A stretch of 10,769 nucleotides of DNA from Treponema sp. (GTDB taxonomy: Bacteria; Spirochaetota; Spirochaetia; Treponematales; Breznakiellaceae). The stretch's first letter is position 1; each line of letters starts with the position of its first letter. Positions 5,247 through 10,769 of the stretch are shown piece after piece. Below the pieces are notes generated by a model. That model ran no database searches. It saw only the letters and a program-made list of their open reading frames with translations, and was not told the origin of the DNA. Both the position numbers and the translations under genes were made by a program. The stretch spans positions 1 through 10,769 of the forward strand of contig JAITRD010000212.1 in the NCBI GenBank assembly GCA_031288575.1, in the 5' to 3' direction.

Positions 5247-7418
5247 TTGGTAACCATGAGGGACATCGCAAGACTGGCCGGCGTTTCCTGCGGGACAGTT
5301 TCCAATGTAATGAACCGGAGAGGCAATGTCAGCACCAAAAAAATACGCCTGGTGGAAGAAGCGGTCCGCCGGCTGGGGTATAACGCCAATGCCCAGGCTC
5401 AAAAGCTCCGCCAGGAAAGCAGCAGACGCCTGTCCCTTATCCTCCCGGATATAAAACAGACGGTATACAGTATTTTCTATACCGGTCTTAAGTCTCTGTT
5501 TGAGGAAGAGAATTACGACGTTTCTCTGTACCTGACCGGCAACTCGCCGGAAGCAGAGCACCTTTGCCTGCAGAAAGCCCTGTCCGAAAGGCCGGAATAC
5601 ATTATCACCTTTTCATGCGCCGGGAATGCCGGGGAATACAAAAATATCGGATCAAAGGTGATTTTTATCAATAATCCCTTCATAAAGCCGGGGATAAACC
5701 AGTTTTCCCTTTCCTTCGATTTTAAATCTTCCGCCCTTTCTTTTGCGGAGTATATTGAAACAAAAAAATATTCAACCATAGCTTTGTTGTTTGATTCCCC
5801 TGTGGCGCCTGAGTTCCGGTACTTTCACAAGGTCCTGAAAGAAGAACTTGAACAGGACCAGGTTAATTTGATTCCCTTCTTTTACGATTCCCGCCAGATC
5901 TACCACGGCGCCGCCGCCCTTCTTGCCCATGTGCCGGCGGCCGATCTGGTCATCGTTAATAATCCCGATTATGGCGATAAACTAAGGCACATAAGGGATT
6001 TCCTGGACTGCCCTCTGCCTGAGATCCTGAGCTTCGGCATGAGCGAAACGGTTCGCTCTTCCTTATATCCGAGGTACGAACTGGATTACCGGCATTTGGC
6101 CAGGGTGGTTTTTGACACGGTTAAATCCGGCTCGATTGAAGAAACCAAACCCGGTCAATCCCTTGTAATAAAAGCCAGGGGTTTTGCCCGGAGCCGGAAG
6201 GAAATTCCCTCCCAAAACAAGATCCGGGAATTAACGCTTCTTACGGTTACCAGCCCTACGGCGGACATTCTTTCTACCCTGACGCCCTATCTCAAGCGCT
6301 GCACGGGACTCAACCTCAAAATAGCGGCCCTGCCCTATGATGAACTGTCCCAGTTTCTTGCTTCCGGCAGGGCCCGCAATTTCGATCTTGTCAGAATTGA
6401 CACGTCCTGGAGCGCCCGTTTTGAGAGGGAACTCTACCATCCCCTGGGAGAATGGGTTCACCGGGTCAAGCCTCTCTCCGGCGCATTCCTGCCCGCAATC
6501 AACAAGGTCTTTGTGCCCGATATACGCGCTTTGTTTTCTATCCCCTTTGATCCCAGCATACAGATGCTTTTCTACCGCAGGGATCTTTTTGAAAACGCCA
6601 CCGTTAAACGTTTGTTTTATGAAAAGACAAAAGAAAAACTGGAAGTTCCGAAAACCTACGGAGAATATGACCGTATAGCCGCTTTTTTTTGCGCCTCCGC
6701 CAACGGGGAGTCTCCGGTATGCTACGGTACTACGATGGTTTACGGGAGCGCGTCCGTGGCGGCCTGCGAACTCCTGCCGCGGATAAGGGCCATGGGGGAC
6801 GGCATTTTTGACAAGGCGGGCAATATCTGCGTCAATACTCCGGTTTTTAGAAAAGCCCTGGAAGAGTATCTGAAATTGAAGCCTTACAGCGGCCCGGAGA
6901 TAAATTTCTGGTGGGGAGACGCCTTGAAATTATTTTCCTCCGGCCTTTCGGCCATGACCATCGTATTCATGAATCACGTATCGGGCATCGTAAGAACCAG
7001 CGATCCGGAACTGTCGATGAAGGTAGGGGCCGCCCCGGTTCCGGGTAATTTTCCCCTCCTGGGAGGCGGAACTATCGGCATTTCCGCCCAGAGCAGGAAA
7101 ATCGATCCCTGTATCGAATTTTTCAATTGGGTTTACAGCGATGAAATCGCCAATATGATCACCCTCCTGGGCGGGCTTTCTCCCTGCAAATCGGTTTTTG
7201 AGAACGAAGAGATCCTGGAGATCTATCCTTGGCTCAGAAATATGGAGGAGCATTATACCCGGGGATGGAGGAGAATCAGCAGTAAAAAACATCCCCATTT
7301 CGACACCCACCAGTTTGAACAGATCCTGGGCAATGCGGTGCGGAACGCCGCCATGGGCATAGACAGCCCGGAAGAGGCCCTGGCGAAAGCCCAGGCCGAG
7401 TGCGACCGGGAGTTATAA
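5247..7418 (+). CDS. LacI-family regulator fused to a MalE/UgpB-like solute-binding domain
   Basis: This 723-residue cytoplasmic protein has three modules. Residues 4-23 form the LacI helix-turn-helix (MRDIARLAGVSCGTVSNVMN), and the hinge helix is near 47-55. Residues about 61-318 form a LacI-type effector domain, ending in the usual ARGFARSRK-like segment. Residues about 326-723 form a complete SBP_bac_1 domain: QMLFYRRDLFEN at 439-450, VPKTYGEYDRIAAFF at 467-481, AMGDGIFDKAG at 515-525, FWWGDALKLFSSGLSAM at 554-570, and GAAPVPG...LGGGTIGIS at 594-613. No signal peptide or membrane segment separates the modules, so the sugar-binding fold is cytosolic and probably senses a ligand. The TTG start is chosen because GAGGA lies 7 nt upstream and it gives the typical LacI N-terminus MVTMRDIA; ATG at 5256 is too far from that site. 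It likely represses the divergent transporter/GDPD operon and itself. The ligand of either pocket is unknown. Confidence 0.9.
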   Translation: MVTMRDIARLAGVSCGTVSNVMNRRGNVSTKKIRLVEEAVRRLGYNANAQAQKLRQESSRRLSLILPDIKQTVYSIFYTGLKSLFEEENYDVSLYLTGNSPEAEHLCLQKALSERPEYIITFSCAGNAGEYKNIGSKVIFINNPFIKPGINQFSLSFDFKSSALSFAEYIETKKYSTIALLFDSPVAPEFRYFHKVLKEELEQDQVNLIPFFYDSRQIYHGAAALLAHVPAADLVIVNNPDYGDKLRHIRDFLDCPLPEILSFGMSETVRSSLYPRYELDYRHLARVVFDTVKSGSIEETKPGQSLVIKARGFARSRKEIPSQNKIRELTLLTVTSPTADILSTLTPYLKRCTGLNLKIAALPYDELSQFLASGRARNFDLVRIDTSWSARFERELYHPLGEWVHRVKPLSGAFLPAINKVFVPDIRALFSIPFDPSIQMLFYRRDLFENATVKRLFYEKTKEKLEVPKTYGEYDRIAAFFCASANGESPVCYGTTMVYGSASVAACELLPRIRAMGDGIFDKAGNICVNTPVFRKALEEYLKLKPYSGPEINFWWGDALKLFSSGLSAMTIVFMNHVSGIVRTSDPELSMKVGAAPVPGNFPLLGGGTIGISAQSRKIDPCIEFFNWVYSDEIANMITLLGGLSPCKSVFENEEILEIYPWLRNMEEHYTRGWRRISSKKHPHFDTHQFEQILGNAVRNAAMGIDSPEEALAKAQAECDREL

Positions 7419-7434
7419 GCGACGGGGCCATTCT

Positions 7435-7632
7435 TTACTTCAGATACGCACTCACCCTGGCGGCGAAGCTCTCGTCCGCGGCGGCTTATTTTGCAAGGAA
7501 GGGCCTTGCTTCCGCCGCGTAGGCCGGATCGAGGGCAGCCAGTTTTGCCATGAGGAGTTTGAGGTCCTCAAAAGCGGGCCGCTTGAGGGATTCGTCCCTA
7601 GGAACGCGGTCAAGGCTGCAAAGCGGCCGCAT
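7435..7632 (-). pseudogene. Remnant 3' end of a decayed gene, unknown product
   Basis: On the minus strand one frame reads as ordinary protein: an ATG at 7632, then segments such as RDESLKRPAFEDLKLLMAKL and AALDPAYAAEARPFLAK, a TAA at 7488-7486, and in the same frame a further AAADESFAARVSAYLK before a second TAA at 7437-7435. Alternating hydrophobic and charged residues suggest helices. The two parts look like one domain interrupted by a nonsense change. No ribosome-binding site precedes the ATG, and the frame stays open further upstream to the ABC-F stop without a start codon, so the 5' part is probably lost. I do not recognise the family. It could be chance, since the stretch is short. Confidence 0.35.
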
Positions 7633-7686
7633 AGAACCGTGGGATGAAGGATAACCGGGCCGAGGAATTGAAGCGGAGAGCCCGGT
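7493..7686. repeat. Cluster of short inverted repeats in the convergent spacer
   Basis: Five potential hairpins lie within about 200 bp. They are GCAAGG/CCTTGC (7493-7509), TTTGAGG/CCTCAAA with one central base (7558-7572), AAGCG/CGCTT (7572-7584), AGGGA-TTCG-TCCCT (7586-7599), and ACCGGGC/GCCCGGT (7654-7660 with 7680-7686). None is followed by a T-run, so no clear terminator can be named for either convergent gene (the regulator ending at 7418, the ABC-F gene ending at 7757). Confidence 0.4.
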
Positions 7687-7756
7687 CCCCGCCTTGGGCA
7701 GGGGTACGCCATAAAAAGCTTGTGCTACAGGCTGCCGGGCAAAAAGAAAGGGGCTC

Positions 7757-9391
7757 CTAAATTTGCAAGCGCTCGGCGTGATGGTAGGCTTCCGTCCGCA
7801 GGGCTTTGACCGAATCGTCCTGAATATAGTCGTCGAAGGGCATCAAGCGGTCGATGAGGCCCGCCGGGAGGATTTCGATGATCCGGTTCGCCACGGAATT
7901 GACGAATTGGTGGTCGTGGGAGTTGAAGAGGATGACGCCGGGGAAGCTGATGAGGCCGTCATTTAAGGCGGTGATGGCTTCCAGGTCCAGGTGGTTGGTG
8001 GGTTCATCCAGGATGAGTACATTGGCCCCGGAAAGCATCATCCGGGCGAGCATGCACCGGACCTTTTCGCCGCCGGAGAGGACCTTGACGGGTTTGAGGG
8101 CCTCGTCCCCGGAAAAAAGCATGCGCCCCAGGAAACTCCGCACATAGGTATCGTCCTGATCCGGGGAATATTGTTTAAGCCAGTCGGTGATGGAGAGGTC
8201 CGTGTTAAACCAGGAGGAGTTTTCCCGGGGAAAATAGGAAAAGGCCGTGGTCTGCCCCCAATAATAATCCCCGGCGGCGGCCTTGGCTGTTCCGGTGATG
8301 ATATCAAAGAGGGCGGTTTTTGCGGCATGTTCCGTTCCGACAAAGGCGACCTTATCCCCCTTGTTGATCATCAGGGACAGGGACCTAAGAATTTCCCGGT
8401 CTTCCTTTATATAGGAAAGTTTTTCTATCCTCAGCACATTGTTCCCGATTTCCCGTTCCGGCTTAAAACCCGCATAGGGGAATTTTCTGCTGGTAACGGT
8501 AATGTTTTCCAGATCCAATTTTTCCAGAACCTTTTTGCGGCTGGTGGCCTGCCGGCTCTTTGAGGCGTTGGAGGCAAAACGCTGGATAAATTCCTTTAAT
8601 TCCCGGGCCTTTTCCTCCCGTTTTTTTAACTGATCCCGGGCCTGGCGCTGGAGCATCTGGCTCATCTGGTACCAAAAATCGTAGTTTCCCGAATAAAGGG
8701 TGATTTTTCCGAAGTCAATGTCGCAGATATGGGTGCACACCACATTGAGGAAATGGCGGTCGTGGGAAACCACGATCACCGTATTGGGAAAATCAATGAG
8801 GAAATCCTCAAGCCAGGTGATGGATTCCAGGTCCAAGCCGTTGGTGGGCTCGTCCAGGAGGAGGATGTCGGGGCTGCCGAAAAGGGACTGGGCCAAAAGG
8901 ACCCGGACCTTCTTGGATTCGTCCAGTTCGGCCATCATCTTGCCGTGATCCGCCTCGTCCAGGCCCAGCCCGGAGAGGAGCTGCCCCGCCTGGGCTTCCG
9001 CTTCCCATCCCCCCAGCTCGGCGAAATCCGCCTCCAGCTCGCTGGCCCGCATGCCGTCTTCTTCGGTAAAATTTTCCTTGGCGTAGATCGCTTCCCGTTC
9101 TTTTTGAATCCCATAAAGCTTGGGGTAGCCCATAATCACCGTTTCCAGGACCGGAAATTCCTCGAAGGCAAAGTGATCCTGCTTTAAAACCGCGATCCGT
9201 TCCCCGGGACTTACCGAAAGATCCCCCCGGTCGTGTTCCGTTTCCCCGGAAAGGATATTGAGGAAGGTGGATTTTCCCGCCCCGTTGGCGCCGATGATGC
9301 CGTAACAGTTGCCGGGGGTAAATTTAAGGTTTACATCTTTAAAGAGGGTCCGGTCCCCGTAGGTGAGGCTGAGATCTGTAATGGTAATCAC
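7757..9391 (-). CDS. ABC-F family ATPase (YbiT-like)
   Basis: ABC-F proteins are soluble twin-ATPase factors that bind the ribosomal E site and influence translation; some protect against antibiotics. The 544-residue chain has two ABC domains joined by a charged linker (about 241-300). Domain 1: Walker A GANGAGKST at 34-42, Walker B ILLLDEP at 176-182, H210; its signature is LDESK (156-160) instead of LSGGE. Domain 2: Walker A is the degenerate GTEHAAKT at 352-359, signature LSGGE at 438-442, Walker B LILDEP at 459-464, H492. From general knowledge, similar degeneracy occurs in a common YbiT-like subgroup, so it is probably native rather than damage. No membrane segments are present. The start is GTG at 9391, with AAGGA 7 nt upstream inside the end of the helicase gene. 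The 3-nt gap to that gene suggests translational coupling. A resistance role is not supported by sequence alone. Confidence 0.93.
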   Translation of the reverse strand: MITITDLSLTYGDRTLFKDVNLKFTPGNCYGIIGANGAGKSTFLNILSGETEHDRGDLSVSPGERIAVLKQDHFAFEEFPVLETVIMGYPKLYGIQKEREAIYAKENFTEEDGMRASELEADFAELGGWEAEAQAGQLLSGLGLDEADHGKMMAELDESKKVRVLLAQSLFGSPDILLLDEPTNGLDLESITWLEDFLIDFPNTVIVVSHDRHFLNVVCTHICDIDFGKITLYSGNYDFWYQMSQMLQRQARDQLKKREEKARELKEFIQRFASNASKSRQATSRKKVLEKLDLENITVTSRKFPYAGFKPEREIGNNVLRIEKLSYIKEDREILRSLSLMINKGDKVAFVGTEHAAKTALFDIITGTAKAAAGDYYWGQTTAFSYFPRENSSWFNTDLSITDWLKQYSPDQDDTYVRSFLGRMLFSGDEALKPVKVLSGGEKVRCMLARMMLSGANVLILDEPTNHLDLEAITALNDGLISFPGVILFNSHDHQFVNSVANRIIEILPAGLIDRLMPFDDYIQDDSVKALRTEAYHHAERLQI

Positions 9392-9394
9392 GGG

Positions 9395-10769
9395 CTAGTC
9401 CTTTTTAAGAAGGCCGAAAATGCGGGAAAGAATGCCCTTCTTCGGCGCGGAAACGGTTTGTTCGGCCCTTTGAGCGGCCTCGGGAGCGGGGGAATCCTCC
9501 CGGGGTGCCTGGGCCTGAGCGGCGCTTTTTCCCCGGTGGCGCCGGCGGGAAGGTTTTTCCCTGCCGGAAGCCTCCTCCCGGCCAGGTTCCTCTTCCCGGG
9601 AAGGGGGCGGCGGGCCCTGCCGCCTTTTCCCCTCGGGCCGGCGCTTTGCCCTTTGTTTGCGCTGGGAGTCCTGGGGGGAAGCCTCCGGGGGTTCCCGGCC
9701 CGCCGCGCCGTCCCGGTTCACCGGTTTCTGCCGGCCCCCGTCGTATTTCTGCTTGTAGACCGCCATCCGTTCTTCAAAGGAAAGCTGGTAAAATCCTTCG
9801 GATTTTCCCTCCCGCGGATCCTCCCGGGAATTGGGCCGGGGGCTTTTTCCGGAATTCTGCCTGTTTTTGCGGCCGGCGTTCCGGTTTTCCCCTTCCCGGC
9901 CTTCGTCCCGCTTGAATTCTCCCGGGGCCCTTTTGGGGAGGGCCCGCCGGTCCCGGCTGTTGTCTCCGGAAGCTCCCCGTTCATCCCGCTCGCCGGAACG
10001 GCCGCCCCGGCGCCGCTCCCCCTCGGGGGATCTCCCGCCCCGGCCGCCGGGGCCCCTGCTGCTCCGGTCTTCCCGGGACCTTGGGCTCCGCCCTTCATGC
10101 CGGTCTTCATAAAAATCGGTAGAAATCCGCACCCCTTCGCTTTTGTCTTCGGCGTATAATTCCTCCCCGATGGCCTCTGCGGGGATCTTTTTGCCGATGT
10201 ACCGTTCAATAGGCGGCAGTTCGTACACATCCTGTTCGCTGGCCAGGGTGATGGCTTTGCCGGTTTTTCCCGCCCGGGCGGTCCGGCCGATCCGGTGGAC
10301 ATAATTTTCCGCCTCCGTGGGGAGATCGTAATTAAGCACCAGGGACAGTCCCTCAATATCAAGCCCCCGGGCGGCCACGTCGGTGGCTACCAGGTAGCGG
10401 ATGGCCCCGGCCTTGATATCGTCAATAATTTTAAGCCGCTTAACCTGGGGCAGGTCGCCGATAATAAATTCGCAGTCGTAGCCGTTAAGCCGCAGCCGTT
10501 TTGCCACAATCTCCGTGTACCGTTTGGTATTGCAGAAAATAATGACGCTTTCGGGCCGTTCCCGGGCCAAAATTCCCAGGAGCACCTTCATTTTGCTGTT
10601 GCTGGGAACATGGTAAAGGATCTGTTCCACCTCATCCACCGTAACCGTCTCCGGGGCGATTTCTATTTCAAAGGGGGCTTTGGTATACTCCCAGGCCAGG
10701 TTTTTGACCCAGGCATTGAGGGTGGCGCTAAAAAGCATGGTCTGGCGGCGGTCCGCCGGGGGCACCACC
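9395..10769 (-). CDS. DEAD-box RNA helicase, C-terminal half with long RG-rich tail (5' end outside window)
   Basis: This is an ATP-dependent RNA helicase, probably acting in RNA turnover, ribosome assembly or cold adaptation. Only the last 457 or so residues are present; motifs Q to DEAD lie beyond the right edge. Positions counted from the edge: motif III SAT at 14-16, GDLPQVKR at 104-111, ATDVAARGLD at 128-137 (motif V), HRIGRTARAG at 158-167 (motif VI). RecA domain 2 ends near 205. The tail (about 206-457) is low-complexity, rich in Arg, Gly, Glu, Pro and Lys. It contains one ordered-looking island, FYQLSFEERMAVYKQKYDGG at 326-345, and a terminal basic amphipathic stretch (KKGILSRIFGLLKKD). 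Such tails bind RNA and often drive self-association. The coding strand becomes very GC-rich here, which creates long spurious open frames on the opposite strand. It shares a transcript with the ABC-F gene downstream. Confidence 0.93.
   Translation of the reverse strand, partial: VVPPADRRQTMLFSATLNAWVKNLAWEYTKAPFEIEIAPETVTVDEVEQILYHVPSNSKMKVLLGILARERPESVIIFCNTKRYTEIVAKRLRLNGYDCEFIIGDLPQVKRLKIIDDIKAGAIRYLVATDVAARGLDIEGLSLVLNYDLPTEAENYVHRIGRTARAGKTGKAITLASEQDVYELPPIERYIGKKIPAEAIGEELYAEDKSEGVRISTDFYEDRHEGRSPRSREDRSSRGPGGRGGRSPEGERRRGGRSGERDERGASGDNSRDRRALPKRAPGEFKRDEGREGENRNAGRKNRQNSGKSPRPNSREDPREGKSEGFYQLSFEERMAVYKQKYDGGRQKPVNRDGAAGREPPEASPQDSQRKQRAKRRPEGKRRQGPPPPSREEEPGREEASGREKPSRRRHRGKSAAQAQAPREDSPAPEAAQRAEQTVSAPKKGILSRIFGLLKKD

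Noticed and set aside
7452..7712. 86-residue minus-strand open frame between the regulator and ABC-F genes
   Set aside because: The Pro/Arg/Ser-rich translation looks non-coding. The neighbouring frame, described as a gene remnant, reads far more like protein.
7757..9391. Antibiotic-resistance ABC-F
   Set aside because: Motifs and length point to the YbiT-like housekeeping type; nothing in the linker or context supports resistance.
9233..10159. 308-residue open frame on the plus strand
   Set aside because: It is antisense to the ABC-F start and the GC-rich helicase tail; its Pro/Gly/Ala/Phe-rich composition is what the complement of Arg/Gly/Glu codons gives, and no family motif is visible.

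Overview
The window reads like a chromosomal segment of a bacterium of moderate GC content, plausibly a spirochaete of the Treponema group. That assignment is tentative. It rests on the general look of the solute-binding protein (a signal peptide followed by a TGSSD-type mature start), the fused AfuB-like permease and the helicase/ABC-F pair; no rRNA or tRNA is present to decide it. No insertion sequence, phage gene, CRISPR array, tRNA or rRNA was found.

Left part (1-4730, minus strand): a four-gene unit read right to left. It encodes a cytoplasmic glycerophosphodiester phosphodiesterase (GDPD), a secreted AfuA/FbpA-type solute-binding protein, a PotA/FbpC-type ABC ATPase, and a fused two-module permease of the FbpB/AfuB type that runs off the left edge. 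Short intercistronic hairpins flank the binding-protein gene on both sides. The likely role is import of a small, probably phosphorylated, organic solute, with cytosolic hydrolysis of a glycerophosphodiester. The substrate is inferred from context only.

Control region (4731-5246): a 516-bp divergent spacer. On the minus strand it holds a consensus promoter (TTGACA, 17 bp, TATAAT) driving the transporter operon. A 16-bp near-perfect LacI-type operator, ATTGAAACGTGTCAAT, covers its -35 box. The 9-mer ACGTTTCAA occurs three times in this spacer, once in each of three putative operators. The rightward gene has a candidate promoter with one of these sites inside it, then a leader of about 325 nt with hairpins and a T8 tract.

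Centre (5247-7418, plus strand): an unusual 723-residue regulator. It has an N-terminal LacI helix-turn-helix and hinge helix, a LacI-type effector domain, and then a complete MalE/UgpB-like (SBP_bac_1) solute-binding domain with no signal peptide. It is the obvious candidate to bind the three operators, repress the divergent transporter/GDPD operon and regulate itself. This fusion with its operator set is the most interesting thing in the window.

Spacer 7419-7756: between convergent genes lies a hairpin-rich stretch with what looks like the 3' end of a decayed minus-strand gene, interrupted by an in-frame TAA.

Right part (7757-10769, minus strand): an ABC-F ATPase (YbiT-like architecture) preceded, with a 3-nt gap, by the C-terminal half of a DEAD-box RNA helicase that carries a tail of about 250 residues rich in Arg, Gly, Glu and Pro. 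Both proteins are of ribosome/RNA-handling type and appear co-transcribed and probably translationally coupled. They look unrelated to the transport locus.
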